Of a DNA stretch of 64,000 nucleotides, positions 47,189 to 58,201 are shown piece by piece. The stretch's first letter is position 1. The number at the start of each line of letters is the position of its first letter. The DNA lies in contig NZ_AULR01000001.1 in the NCBI RefSeq assembly GCF_000422385.1, forward strand, positions 62,001 through 126,000, given 5' to 3'. The notes under the pieces were generated by a model. The model was not told the origin of the DNA. It saw nothing but the letters and a program-made list of their open reading frames with translations, and searched no databases. The translations under genes and the position numbers were made by a program. The stretch is from Microbacterium indicum DSM 19969. Its GTDB lineage: Bacteria; Actinomycetota; Actinomycetes; Actinomycetales; Microbacteriaceae.

Positions 47189-47210
47189 CGCCCGGTTCCG
47201 GTGATATGTT
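47182..47210 (+). promoter_or_regulatory. Promoter of xylA-xylB
   Basis: TTGTCA (47182-47187), a 17-nt spacer and TATGTT (47205-47210). The transcription start should fall near 47217, giving a leader of about 32 nt that includes GGAG before the ATG. Confidence 0.7.
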
Positions 47211-47248
47211 CTGAATCGCAACAATTCATCGACGACGCTGGAGACCCC

Positions 47249-48442
47249 ATGTCTGTGACCCCCACCAAGGCCGATCGCTTCTCGTTCGGACTCTGGACCA
47301 TCGGATACAACGGCACCGACCCGTTCGGCGGCCCCACCCGTCCGCCGCTCGACGTCGTCCACGGCGTCGAGAAGCTCGCCGAGCTCGGCGCGTACGGCCT
47401 GACCTTCCACGACGACGACCTCTTCGCCTTCGGCTCGACCGACGCCGAGCGCCAGAAGCAGATCGACCGCCTCAAGGGCGCGATGGCCGACACCGGCATC
47501 ATCGTCCCGATGGTGACCACCAACCTCTTCAGCGCGCCCGTCTTCAAGGACGGCGGCTTCACATCGAACGACCGCGACGTGCGCCGCTTCGCGCTCCGCA
47601 AGGTGCTCCGCAACATCGACCTCGCCGCCGAGCTCGGTGCGAAGACCTTCGTCATGTGGGGCGGGCGCGAGGGCGCCGAGTACGACTCGGCCAAGGACGT
47701 CCAGGCCGCGCTCACGCGCTACAAGGAGGCTGTCGACCTCCTGAGCCAGTACGTGCTCGACAAGGGCTACGACCTGCGCTTCGCGATCGAGCCCAAGCCC
47801 AACGAGCCCCGCGGCGACATCCTCCTCCCGACGCTCGGCCACGCGATCGCGTTCATCGACTCGCTCGAGCACCCCGAGATGGTCGGCATCAACCCCGAGA
47901 CGGGCCACGAGCAGATGGCGGGCCTCAACTACACGGCGGGCATCGCGCAGGCGCTGTACCACGGCAAGCTCTTCCACATCGACCTCAACGGCCAGCGCGG
48001 CATCAAGTACGACCAGGACCTCGTGTTCGCGCACGGCGACCTGCACAACGCGTTCTCCCTCGTCGACCTCCTCGAGCACGGCGGCCCGCAGGGCGGCCCC
48101 GCGTACGACGGCCCCCGCCACTTCGACTACAAGCCCAGCCGCACCGAGTCGGAGGACGGCATCTGGGACTCGGTCAAGGCGAACATGGCGAACTACCTCA
48201 TGCTCAAGGAACGCGCCGACGCGTTCCGCGCCGACCCCGAGGTGCAGGAGGCCCTCGAGGCCGCCAAGGTCGCGGAGCTCTCCGTCCCGACGCTCGGCGA
48301 GGGCGAGACCTACGCCGACCTGCTCGCCGACCGCGCCTCCTACGAGGACTTCGACGCGCAGCAGTACCTCGGCGGGAAGGGCTTCGGCTTCGTCCGCCTG
48401 CAGCAGCTCGCGACCGAGCACCTGCTCGGCGAGCGCCGCTGA
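47249..48442 (+). CDS. xylA: Xylose isomerase
   Basis: Converts D-xylose to D-xylulose in the cytoplasm. The 397-residue protein has the class I actinobacterial length and motifs: [10 protein letters not shown] with the catalytic His and Asp, [22 protein letters not shown] with the metal-site Glu and catalytic Lys, [10 protein letters not shown], and [18 protein letters not shown] with the second metal site. The ATG has GGAG 5 nt upstream. First gene of xylA-xylB, divergent from its presumed LacI repressor. Confidence 0.98.
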   Translation: MSVTPTKADRFSFGLWTIGYNGTDPFGGPTRPPLDVVHGVEKLAELGAYGLTFHDDDLFAFGSTDAERQKQIDRLKGAMADTGIIVPMVTTNLFSAPVFKDGGFTSNDRDVRRFALRKVLRNIDLAAELGAKTFVMWGGREGAEYDSAKDVQAALTRYKEAVDLLSQYVLDKGYDLRFAIEPKPNEPRGDILLPTLGHAIAFIDSLEHPEMVGINPETGHEQMAGLNYTAGIAQALYHGKLFHIDLNGQRGIKYDQDLVFAHGDLHNAFSLVDLLEHGGPQGGPAYDGPRHFDYKPSRTESEDGIWDSVKANMANYLMLKERADAFRADPEVQEALEAAKVAELSVPTLGEGETYADLLADRASYEDFDAQQYLGGKGFGFVRLQQLATEHLLGERR

Positions 48443-48446
48443 TCCG

Positions 48447-49832
48447 ATGACGCGGGTTGCGGGCGTCGACTCGTCGACGCAGAGCTGCAAGGTCGTCGTC
48501 GTCGACGCCGCGACCGGCGCCGTCGTGCGCGAGGGCCGCGCGTCGCACCCCGACGGCACCGAGGTCGATCCGGCCGCGTGGCTGCGGGCGCTCGAGGAGG
48601 CGCTCGCGGCCGCCGGCGGCCTCGGCGACGTCGACGCCGTGTCGATCGGCGGCCAGCAGCACGGCCTCGTCGCGCTCGACGCCGCCGGCGAGGTCATCCG
48701 CCCGGCCCTGCTGTGGAACGACACCCGCTCCGCGCAGGCGGCGGCCGACCTCACCTCCGAGATCGGCGCGGGCGACTTCGCCCGGCGCACGGGCCTCGTC
48801 CCCGTCGCGTCGTTCACGATCACGAAGCTGCGCTGGCTCGCCGACGCCGAGCCCGAGAACGCCGCACGCGTCGCGGCGGTCGCGCTCCCGCACGACTGGC
48901 TGACGTGGCGGCTGCGCGGCTTCGGGCCCGAGAACCCCGTGCTCGAGGAGCTCGTGACCGACCGGTCCGACGCGAGCGGGACGGGGTACTTCGACCCCGA
49001 CCGGAACGCGTACGACCGCGATCTGCTGGCCCGCGCGCTGCGGCGCGACGACGCCTCGGGCATCGTGCTGCCGCGCGTCCTCGCACCGCACGAGAGCGTC
49101 GCGGGCCCGGGCTTCCGGGTCGCCCCCGGCGCGGGAGACAACGCGGCGGCCGCCCTCGGGATCGGCGCCCGCACGGGCGACATCGGGGTGTCGATCGGCA
49201 CCTCGGGCACGGTCTTCGCGGTGTCGGCGACGCCCGTGCGGGACGAATCCGGGACCGTCGCGGGCTTCGCCGACGCGGCGGGCGGCTTCCTGCCGATCGT
49301 CACGACGCTCAACGCGGCGCGCGTCCTCGACACGACGGCGGCCCTTCTCGGCGTCGACCACGCCGAGCTGTCGCGCCTCGCGCTCGAGACCGAGCCGGGT
49401 TCCGGCGGCCTCGTGCTGCAGCCCTGGTTCGAGGGCGAGCGGACCCCCAACCGCCCCGACGCGACCGCCACGCTCTTCGGGATGACCCTCGCGTCGACGA
49501 CGCGGGCGAACCTCGCGCGCACCGCGATCGAGGGCGTCATCGCGGGGCTCGCGGGCGGGCTCGACGCGATCCGCGAGCACGGCGTCGAGGCGAAGCGGGT
49601 GCTGCTCACGGGCGGCGCCGCGCGCAGCGAGGCCGTGCAGCAGGTGGCCGGGCAGCTGTTCGGCGTGCCCGTCGCGGTCCCGGATCCGGGCGAATACGTC
49701 GCCCGCGGAGCCGCCATCCAGGCCGCGTGGGCCCTCGCCGGCGAGCGGCCGGACTGGACGCTCGATCTCCTCGCCGAGATCCCCGCGGATCCCCGCCCGG
49801 AGGTCCTCGCGCAGTACACCGCGCGGGTCTGA
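48447..49832 (+). CDS. xylB: Xylulokinase
   Basis: Phosphorylates D-xylulose to xylulose 5-phosphate for the pentose phosphate pathway. The 461-residue FGGY kinase starts [17 protein letters not shown], with [32 protein letters not shown] and [24 protein letters not shown] and the QQHG motif are xylulokinase-like, in contrast to the gluconokinase near 5 kb. It starts 4 nt after xylA. Confidence 0.96.
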   Translation: MTRVAGVDSSTQSCKVVVVDAATGAVVREGRASHPDGTEVDPAAWLRALEEALAAAGGLGDVDAVSIGGQQHGLVALDAAGEVIRPALLWNDTRSAQAAADLTSEIGAGDFARRTGLVPVASFTITKLRWLADAEPENAARVAAVALPHDWLTWRLRGFGPENPVLEELVTDRSDASGTGYFDPDRNAYDRDLLARALRRDDASGIVLPRVLAPHESVAGPGFRVAPGAGDNAAAALGIGARTGDIGVSIGTSGTVFAVSATPVRDESGTVAGFADAAGGFLPIVTTLNAARVLDTTAALLGVDHAELSRLALETEPGSGGLVLQPWFEGERTPNRPDATATLFGMTLASTTRANLARTAIEGVIAGLAGGLDAIREHGVEAKRVLLTGGAARSEAVQQVAGQLFGVPVAVPDPGEYVARGAAIQAAWALAGERPDWTLDLLAEIPADPRPEVLAQYTARV

Positions 49833-49856
49833 TCCGTCACGCAGGGAAACAGCATT

Positions 49857-49907
49857 CGTCGGGTGCCGCCCTCTCCCCCCACAATGGTGAGATGGCGACA
49901 CCCGACG
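49857..49907. other. Inverted repeat enclosing the ribosome site of the metY-like gene
   Basis: Arms 49857-49870 and 49894-49907 pair at 13 of 14 positions. The right arm includes part of the start codon and the loop holds GGTGAG, the ribosome site. Folding would hide the start codon. Confidence 0.5.
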
Positions 49908-51211
49908 AGCTCTCTCCCGCGACGATCCAGCTGCACGAGGGGCACACGCCGGGGACACCGCACAACACCGTCGCTCCCCCGATCTACCAGACCTCGGCGT
50001 ACCAGTTCACGTCGCTCGAGGAGGCGCGCGAGCTCTTCGCGCTGCGCCGCAAGGGCAGCATCTACAGCCGCAACTCGACGCCGACGCAGTCGGTCTTCGA
50101 GAAGCGCATCGCCGCTCTCGAGGGCGGCGTCGCGGCGGCCGCGACGGGATCCGGCCAGGCGGCGACGACCGTCGCGACGCTCGCGCTCGCCGGCCGCGGC
50201 GGGCACATCGTCGCCTCGAGCTCGCTCTACGGCGGCACGATCGACCTCTTCGACGACACCTTCGCCGACTTCGGCATCACCGTGACCTTCGTCGACCAGG
50301 ACGACGTCGACGCGTGGCGCGACGCCGTGCGCCCCGAGACGCGACTGTTCTTCGCCGAGACCGTCGCGAACCCCGTCGCACAGGTGCTCGACGTCGACGC
50401 CGTCGCCGAGATCGCCCACGCGGCCGGCGTCCCCCTCGTCATCGACAACACCGTCGCGACCCCCGCGCTCATCCGCGTGAAGGACCACGGGGCCGACATC
50501 GTCGTCCACTCGGCGACGAAGTTCATCGCGGGCCACGGCACGACGCTCGGCGGCGTCGTCGTCGACCTCGGGACCTTCGACTTCGCGGCCGAGCCCGAGA
50601 AGTGGCCCGGCCTCTTCGAGGCGCACTGGCGCTACGGAGGCGTCGCGCTGTGGGACGCGTTCGGGCGCGAGGGCGCGTTCACGACGCTCATCAAGAGCAA
50701 GTACGTCTCCGACCTCGGCCCCGCCCTCAGCCCCTTCAACGCCTTCCAGCTGATCGAGGGCCTCGAGACGCTCGACCTGCGCATGGAGCGCCACTCGCGC
50801 AACGGCCTCGCGGTCGCCGAGTTCCTGCGGCAGCACCCCGCCGTGCGCGTCGTCAATCACCCGGGCCTCAAGGACAATCCCTGGTACGGGATCGGCCGCA
50901 CCCTCTACGGGAAGACGCTGCCCTCGGTGTTCTCCTTCGAGCTCGTCGAACCCGAGGGATCGAGCGACGAGGAGTCGTTCGCGCGCGCAGCGCGCCTGAC
51001 CGACGCGCTGCGCATCGTGAAGCTCGTCGCCAACATCGGCGACGCGCGCACGCTCGTGTGCCACCCCGCGTCGATGACGCACAACCACATGACGCCCGAG
51101 CAGCTGCGCGCCGCCGGCATGTCGTGGTCGACGATCCGGCTCTCGGTCGGGCTCGAGGCGGCGGGCGACATCCTCGCCGACCTCGGCCAGGCGCTCGACC
51201 AGCTCGTCTGA
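49892..51211 (+). CDS. metY: O-acetylhomoserine aminocarboxypropyltransferase / sulfhydrylase
   Basis: PLP enzyme of the Cys/Met-metabolism family that makes homocysteine from O-acetylhomoserine and sulfide. The 439-residue length fits MetY rather than the shorter MetB/MetZ (about 390). Motifs are PPIYQTSAYQF, YSRNSTPTQSVFEKRIAALEGG, the PLP lysine in VVHSATKFIAGHGTTLGG, and LVCHPASMTHNHM...RLSVGLE. It follows xylB by 59 nt, with a stem-loop over its start. Direct sulfhydrylation of the O-succinyl ester is an alternative. Confidence 0.93.
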   Translation: MATPDELSPATIQLHEGHTPGTPHNTVAPPIYQTSAYQFTSLEEARELFALRRKGSIYSRNSTPTQSVFEKRIAALEGGVAAAATGSGQAATTVATLALAGRGGHIVASSSLYGGTIDLFDDTFADFGITVTFVDQDDVDAWRDAVRPETRLFFAETVANPVAQVLDVDAVAEIAHAAGVPLVIDNTVATPALIRVKDHGADIVVHSATKFIAGHGTTLGGVVVDLGTFDFAAEPEKWPGLFEAHWRYGGVALWDAFGREGAFTTLIKSKYVSDLGPALSPFNAFQLIEGLETLDLRMERHSRNGLAVAEFLRQHPAVRVVNHPGLKDNPWYGIGRTLYGKTLPSVFSFELVEPEGSSDEESFARAARLTDALRIVKLVANIGDARTLVCHPASMTHNHMTPEQLRAAGMSWSTIRLSVGLEAAGDILADLGQALDQLV

Positions 51212-51224
51212 CGCCCGGCCGGGA

Positions 51225-53741
<2,517 letters not shown>

Positions 53742-53791
53742 GTGCGTCTGACTCCTCGTGAAACGTGATCCGATGCGACTCGACCAGGGAA

Positions 53792-53812
53792 GTTGAGTCG
53801 CGGTGTATCAAG
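53792..53812. promoter_or_regulatory. HAIR element (HspR-binding site)
   Basis: GTTGAGT-N7-TATCAAG matches the HspR consensus CTTGAGT-N7-ACTCAAG at 11 of 14 positions with the exact 7-nt spacing. It lies about 50-70 nt before the Clp ATPase start. Confidence 0.7.
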
Positions 53813-53855
53813 TTCAACGCGGGGCGGCGCCGGTTATTCCCGGGCGCACGAAGAA

Positions 53856-53875
53856 GGCCCGGATCCCTCCGGGCC
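53856..53875 (-). terminator. Rho-independent-like terminator
   Basis: GGCCCGGA and TCCGGGCC form a perfect 8-bp stem with a 4-nt loop. On the minus strand it is followed by TTCTT and lies right after the membrane-protein gene, insulating it from the Clp promoter. Confidence 0.7.
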
Positions 53876-53890
53876 CCGCGACGGCCGCGC

Positions 53891-54289
53891 TCAGCCGCGC
53901 TGTTCGGACGAGCCGGGCCGCGTCGAGAGGATCACGAGCGCGAAGCCCGCGACGGCGGGGATCGCGAGCGCCGCGGCGATGCCCCAGTGGCCGGCGCCGC
54001 CCGTCACGGATCCGACCGCGATCGCGAACAGGAGCACCTGCGCGACGACGCCGCCCGAGCGCGCCCAGGTCAGGCCGCGCGGGACGCCGACGGCGAAGGC
54101 CGCGACGGCCGCGACGGCCGCGAGCGTCATGAAGATGAGCGCGATGGCGCTCGGGACCATCGCTGCGTCGCCCGCGAACAGGTCGAAGACCTGCACGATC
54201 GCGAGGACGAGGAGTCCTGCCGCCTCGAGGCCGAGCAGGGCCGCCGCGGCGAGCGCGACGGGCCGCCGGACGGGTGCTGCGTGCGTCAT
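53891..54289 (-). CDS. Small membrane protein of unknown function
   Basis: A 132-residue protein with four predicted helices (VALAAAALLGLEAAGLLVLAIVQVF, AMVPSAIALIFMTLAAVAAVAAFAVGV, ARSGGVVAQVLLFAIAVGSVTG and IAAALAIPAVAGFALVIL) and short polar ends. The ATG was chosen because the next in-frame start upstream would add a polar stretch with no helix; the region before it is weakly conserved-looking leader. It belongs to a group of small actinobacterial four-helix proteins; no function is known. A terminator follows it. Confidence 0.65.
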   Translation of the reverse strand: MTHAAPVRRPVALAAAALLGLEAAGLLVLAIVQVFDLFAGDAAMVPSAIALIFMTLAAVAAVAAFAVGVPRGLTWARSGGVVAQVLLFAIAVGSVTGGAGHWGIAAALAIPAVAGFALVILSTRPGSSEQRG

Positions 54290-54335
54290 GAGGGCCTTTC
54301 GAAACCGTGCGCGACCTGGATGTTCAAGAAAACCC

Positions 54336-54364
54336 TTGCCACACGGCATCACCTGTACGAAAAT
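54336..54364 (+). promoter_or_regulatory. Promoter of the whiB gene
   Basis: TTGCCA, a 17-nt spacer and GAAAAT. The transcript would have a leader of about 130 nt, the longest in the window. The 209-nt gap before whiB is also the largest gap here; I saw no coding sequence in it. Confidence 0.5.
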
Positions 54365-54498
54365 TGTTAACGGTGTGTTTCCCACAGCGCGGTGGGGCTC
54401 CGTCTCCGGCCGGAACCGCACATCGACCAGCTTAGTCGGCCCGACGGCGACAGCTGAGCCCCCACTGAAAGACCCCACCTCGCAAGGAGCACCACCGC

Positions 54499-54747
54499 AT
54501 GGATTGGCGTGACAAGGCCGCCTGCCTCACCGTTGACCCCGAGCTGTTCTTCCCGGTCGGCAACACCGGCCCGGCCGTCGACCAGATCGAGAAGGCCAAG
54601 TCGGTGTGCGCCCGCTGCACGGTGACCGAGGTCTGCCTGCAGTACGCCCTCGAGACCGGTCAGGACTCGGGCGTGTGGGGAGGCCTCAGCGAGGACGAGC
54701 GCCGCGCCCTCAAGCGCCGGGCCGCGCGCGCCCGCCGCGCCAGCTGA
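54499..54747 (+). CDS. whiB1: WhiB-family iron-sulfur transcription factor (WhiB1/WblE type)
   Basis: An 82-residue [4Fe-4S] cluster protein that in mycobacteria responds to nitric oxide and binds the housekeeping sigma factor. The four cluster cysteines are Cys9, Cys37, Cys40 and Cys46, with the same spacing as M. tuberculosis WhiB1. The turn GVWGG and a basic DNA-binding tail (RRALKRRAARARRAS) follow. AAGGAG precedes the ATG. It is convergent with a PdtaS-like kinase gene, the same adjacency as Rv3219-Rv3220c, and a strong terminator separates them. Confidence 0.96.
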   Translation: MDWRDKAACLTVDPELFFPVGNTGPAVDQIEKAKSVCARCTVTEVCLQYALETGQDSGVWGGLSEDERRALKRRAARARRAS

Positions 54748-54760
54748 CTCCCCCGACGAC

Positions 54761-54786
54761 AGAACCCCCGCCGCGGCGGGGGTTCT
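54761..54786. terminator. Bidirectional terminator between whiB and pdtaS
   Basis: AGAACCCCCGCCG and its exact complement form a continuous 26-nt palindrome (13-bp arms), 14 nt after the whiB stop and 6 nt beyond the kinase stop, so it can serve both convergent genes. Confidence 0.8.
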
Positions 54787-54791
54787 TCGCG

Positions 54792-56294
54792 TCAGACCTT
54801 CTTGCTGCGCAGGGGGAACTGGATCGTGACCTCGGTCCCGCCGTCGAAGTCGGTTCCGGGATCGGAGATCGACGACCACGAGATCGTCCCGCTCAGCTCT
54901 CCCTCGATGAGGGTGCGCACGATCTGGGTTCCGAGCCCGCGCCCGACCTGACCCTCGGGCAGGCCCGTTCCGGTGTCGCGAACGCGGACCGTGAGGTCCT
55001 GGGTGCCGCGGTCGGCGACGATCTCGACGCTGCCCTCCTGCCCCGCGAAGCCGTGCTCGACGGCGTTCGTCACGACCTCGGTGAGGGCGAGCGCGAGCGG
55101 CGTCGCGTACTCGCTCGGGAGCGTGCCGAAGGATCCCGTCGTGTGCGTGTGCGCGACGGTGTTCTGCGTCGTCGCGACCTCGGCGGCCAGCCTCAGCACG
55201 CGCGTGAAGACCTCGTCGAAGTCGACGTTCTGCGAGAGTCCCTCGGACAGGGTGTCGTGCACGACCGCGATCGACGCGACGCGACGCATCGCCTCTGTCA
55301 GGGCCTGGCGCGCCTCGTCGCTCGTGGTGCGGCGGGCCTGGATCCGCAGCAGCGACGCCACGGTCTGCAGGTTGTTCTTGACCCGGTGGTGGATCTCGCG
55401 GATCGTCGCGTCCTTGGTGAGGATCTCCTGCTCCTGGTTGCGCAGCTCGCTGACGTCGCGGCAGAGGACGATCGCGCCGATGCGCACCCCGTGGTCGCGG
55501 AGCGGGATGATGCGCAGCGCGACCGTGACGCCGCGGGCCTTGATGTCGCTGCGCCACGAGGTGCGGCCCGTGAGGAGCTGCGGAAGCGAGGCCTCGTCGG
55601 CCGACGCGTCGCGCTCGGGAGGCATGATCTCGCGAGCGACGTCGGCGAGCGTCTCGCCCTCGAGCTCGTCGACGAAGCCGATGCGGTTGAAGGCCGAGAG
55701 GCCGTTGGGGCTCGCAAAGGTCACGACGCCGTCGGCGTCGAGGCGGATGAGGCCGTCGCCCGCGCGCGGGGCGCCGCGTCGGGGGCCCGTCGGCGCCTCG
55801 GCGTCGGGGAAGTCGCCCGTCGCGATCATGCTGAAGATCGCCTCGGCGCACTCGTCGAAGGTCAGCTGCTGGCGCGAGGGCGCTCGCACCTCGCTGAGGT
55901 TCGTGTGGCGCGTGAGGACGGCGATCGTCCGGCGCTCGGATCCGTCGCGGCGCACGATCGGCACGGCCTTGACGCGCGTGGGGGTCTCTTCGAACCACTC
56001 GGGGCTCGACGAGTCGACGATCTCGCCCGTCGTGAACGCCTCGCGCACCTGGCGCACCCACTGCGGGCGCACCTTCTCGCCGACGATGTCGCGGTAGAAG
56101 AGCGTCGCGGATCCGCTCGGGCGCACGTGGCCGACGGCCTGGAACGAGTCATCCGACCCGGCGCCCCAGATCACGATGTCGGCCGACGCGAGATCGGCGA
56201 GCAGCTGCCCGTCGCCGTTGACGCGGTGGAGCCATTCGATGTCCGTCTCGCCGAGACGGCCCTGGGCTGTGAGCAGATCGCTGAGGGTCGACAC
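54792..56294 (-). CDS. pdtaS: Sensor histidine kinase, PdtaS-like (HisKA_2)
   Basis: A 500-residue soluble kinase. An N-terminal GAF-like domain (about residues 10-150) and a PAS domain (about 175-290, RLDADGVVTFASPNGLSAFNRIGF) precede the HisKA_2 dimerisation domain with the phospho-acceptor His in REIHHRVKNNLQTVASLL. The ATPase domain has the N-box ALTEVVTNAVEHGF and the G-boxes VRDTGTGLPEG and GRGLGTQIV. There is no membrane segment. The M. tuberculosis homologue phosphorylates PdtaR, an RNA-binding antiterminator, in NO/copper signalling. No partner response regulator lies in the window. Confidence 0.93.
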   Translation of the reverse strand: MSTLSDLLTAQGRLGETDIEWLHRVNGDGQLLADLASADIVIWGAGSDDSFQAVGHVRPSGSATLFYRDIVGEKVRPQWVRQVREAFTTGEIVDSSSPEWFEETPTRVKAVPIVRRDGSERRTIAVLTRHTNLSEVRAPSRQQLTFDECAEAIFSMIATGDFPDAEAPTGPRRGAPRAGDGLIRLDADGVVTFASPNGLSAFNRIGFVDELEGETLADVAREIMPPERDASADEASLPQLLTGRTSWRSDIKARGVTVALRIIPLRDHGVRIGAIVLCRDVSELRNQEQEILTKDATIREIHHRVKNNLQTVASLLRIQARRTTSDEARQALTEAMRRVASIAVVHDTLSEGLSQNVDFDEVFTRVLRLAAEVATTQNTVAHTHTTGSFGTLPSEYATPLALALTEVVTNAVEHGFAGQEGSVEIVADRGTQDLTVRVRDTGTGLPEGQVGRGLGTQIVRTLIEGELSGTISWSSISDPGTDFDGGTEVTIQFPLRSKKV

Positions 56295-56297
56295 CCT

Positions 56298-57482
56298 TCA
56301 CAGCGTAGCCGCGAGTCGCTGCACCGCCGTGCCGATCGCGGTGCGTCGCCGCCGCGCGAGGATCGGACGCGACTCGAGGAGCGCCTGATCCGCCGCGCGC
56401 GCGTCCTGCGGCACGAGGTGCGGGCCCTCGACGTCGGCGAGGAGCGCGAGCGTGCGGCGCACCTGCGCCGCGCCGTCGACGCCGAGCGCGCCGCCCCGCA
56501 TGCGGTTGACGACCGTGACGATCTTCGCCTGCGGCGCGACCTCGCGCACCCGCTCGACGCCGCGCACGAACCGCGCGATCCCCACGGCGTCGGCCGAGGC
56601 GACGGCGACGACGCGGTCGGCCGCCGCGAGCGACGCGAGGGTCGCGGCGTTGCGGCGCGGCCCGGCGATGTCGCTCACGATCTCCTCGTCGGCCTCGAGC
56701 GGCGCCGCGACGTCGACGATCACGTCGTCGACCCACCCGCGCGCGACCCCCAGCGCGGCGCCGACGCGGCGCGCCGAGAGCTCGGGCCAGCGCGCGGGCC
56801 TGTTGATCCCCGTGAGCACCTCGACGGGATGGCGGGCGACGTCGAGCGGCGCCGCTAGGCGGGTGAGCTCGGGCCCGTCGAGCACCCCGTAGTCGGTCTG
56901 TCGGCACGCCGAGGCGAAGCCCGGCGCCTCGTCGGAGAGGCCCAGGCGCTGCGCGACCGACGGAGCATGCGTGTCGGCGTCGACGAGGGCGACGCGGGAT
57001 CCCTCGCGCGCCCGCGCCGCGGCGAGCGCGATCGCGAGGGTCGTGCGGCCCGGCGCCCCGTGCGGCCCCCACACGACCGTCACCCCGCCGTCGGGGCGCG
57101 GCTCCTCGGGCTCGGGCGCCGCGAGGTCGGCCTGCCGCAGCCGGGCCGCGACCTCGGACGCGTCGGCTGAGAGCGGAAGCGCGGGAGGGAGGCCGAACGA
57201 CGCGACCGCGCGCCGCTCGGCCCCGCGATCGGCGAGGGCGACGATGCGCGCGCCCGACCTGTCGCACATCGCGACGACGTCGGGGACGAGGACGGAGCGG
57301 GTCGCGTGGACGACGACCGCGTCGGCCTCGCGCAGCGCATCCCACACCCGCGCCGACGCGTCGCCGACCGCGGCGAGGAGGTCGTCGGGCCGCACGAGCG
57401 CCGCGACGTCGACGCCCTCGTCGGCGAGCTCGGCCGCCAGGCGCGAGCCGTGGGGCTCGGCGACCGCGACGATCGCGCTCAT
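56298..57482 (-). CDS. CpaE/MinD-like ATPase with atypical P-loop
   Basis: A 394-residue SIMIBI-type ATPase. A receiver-like N-terminal domain (about residues 1-120) is followed by the ATPase domain. The P-loop is WGPHGAPGRTTLAIALA: the usual Lys before Thr is Arg, and there is no signature Lys of the deviant Walker A motif. VALVDADTHAPSVAQRLGL is the switch I Asp region, and VIVDVAAPL is Walker B. Many actinobacterial proteins of this kind share GAPGRTT. The family directs Flp/Tad pilus assembly or cell-pole localisation, but no other tad genes are near. It overlaps the SAF-domain gene by 4 nt (ATGA) and ends 3 nt before the kinase gene. Confidence 0.75.
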   Translation of the reverse strand: MSAIVAVAEPHGSRLAAELADEGVDVAALVRPDDLLAAVGDASARVWDALREADAVVVHATRSVLVPDVVAMCDRSGARIVALADRGAERRAVASFGLPPALPLSADASEVAARLRQADLAAPEPEEPRPDGGVTVVWGPHGAPGRTTLAIALAAARAREGSRVALVDADTHAPSVAQRLGLSDEAPGFASACRQTDYGVLDGPELTRLAAPLDVARHPVEVLTGINRPARWPELSARRVGAALGVARGWVDDVIVDVAAPLEADEEIVSDIAGPRRNAATLASLAAADRVVAVASADAVGIARFVRGVERVREVAPQAKIVTVVNRMRGGALGVDGAAQVRRTLALLADVEGPHLVPQDARAADQALLESRPILARRRRTAIGTAVQRLAATL

Positions 57483-58102
57483 CGGCCGCCGCCCGCGACG
57501 GGGACCGCCGACAGCGCCGATCCGCCGGAGACGTTCGCGAGGACGACCGCGACCGCGTCGCGGGGCACCACGAGCTCGAGCTTCGCGCCCGCCTGGCTCA
57601 CGACGCCGTCGTCCTCGATCACCTGCCCCACGACGGCGTCGGGGACGATGAGCGCGGGCTCGTCGTACTCCCCCGGTCCCACGGGCGCCGCGGCCCAGAG
57701 CTCGACGCTCGAGCCGGCCTGGACGCCGACGGGCACCTCGAGTGCGCTCTGCACGACGAGGGTCGTGACGTCGAGGTCGGCCGCCGCGCCCGTCGCCGAC
57801 ACGGGGATGAGCTCGCCCGCGGCGAGCGCGCGCGTCGCGACGAGGCCGTCTTCGAGCGCCGCGGGGTTGAGGTAGCCGTCGGCCGACGAGCCGAGCTGCA
57901 CGTCGACCGCGACGACGTCGGACGCCGTGAGGGTCTGGCCCGGCACGATCGTGCCCGCCGCCGCGAGCGCCGGCTCGGTCGTGCGGGCGGACTGCACGAC
58001 CCACCACACTCCGGCGATCGAGGCCCCGATGAGGACGAGGCCGAGGAGGAGGCGCGGATCGGCCCACGGCCGGCGCTGGGACGCTCTCGGGGTGCTTGCC
58101 AT
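57479..58102 (-). CDS. SAF-domain membrane-anchored protein (CpaB/FlgA-like)
   Basis: A 207-residue protein with one N-terminal helix (LLLGLVLIGASIAGVWWVVQSA) and a secreted SAF domain (about residues 45-110: GTIVPGQTLTASDVVAVDVQLG, LVATRALAAGELIPVSA) like the Flp-pilus protein CpaB/RcpC. A second beta-rich part follows. Coupled translation with the CpaE-like ATPase gene suggests that the two work together. The chosen ATG has no good ribosome site; the region upstream lies in a divergent promoter zone. Confidence 0.8.
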   Translation of the reverse strand: MASTPRASQRRPWADPRLLLGLVLIGASIAGVWWVVQSARTTEPALAAAGTIVPGQTLTASDVVAVDVQLGSSADGYLNPAALEDGLVATRALAAGELIPVSATGAAADLDVTTLVVQSALEVPVGVQAGSSVELWAAAPVGPGEYDEPALIVPDAVVGQVIEDDGVVSQAGAKLELVVPRDAVAVVLANVSGGSALSAVPVAGGGR

Positions 58103-58142
58103 GGAGCCGATCGTGGCAGAGATCGCGATCGTGCCTCGAAAA

Positions 58143-58151
58143 TTATCCACA
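58143..58151 (+). other. Perfect DnaA-box consensus
   Basis: TTATCCACA is identical to the E. coli high-affinity DnaA box. It lies in the 99-nt divergent region between the SAF-domain gene and the BldC-like gene. It is a single box, so it is not an origin. Confidence 0.45.
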
Positions 58152-58189
58152 GGGCCTCTCCGGCGCTGTCCCGAGGGCGGCCGCCGCTT

Positions 58190-58195
58190 CATAAT
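58190..58195 (+). promoter_or_regulatory. -10-like CATAAT of the BldC-like gene
   Basis: CATAAT ends 6 nt before the ATG, consistent with a leaderless start. Confidence 0.4.
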
Positions 58196-58201
58196 GGGGA
58201 C

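Noticed and set aside
49833..49891. SAM riboswitch before the metY-like gene.
   Set aside because: The gap is only 59 nt, too short, and none of the known SAM-riboswitch core elements is visible; only a simple stem-loop is present.
46790..51088. A 1432-codon minus-strand open frame across xylA, xylB and metY.
   Set aside because: It runs antisense to three clearly recognised enzymes and only looks protein-like where it enters the true lacI frame region; low complexity.
54385..54397. CRP-like site (TGTG-N5-CACA) in the whiB leader.
   Set aside because: The spacing and flanks do not fit TGTGA-N6-TCACA, and it lies downstream of the predicted promoter.
58143..58151. Replication origin.
   Set aside because: A single DnaA box with no AT-rich unwinding region, no cluster of boxes and no dnaA/dnaN nearby.
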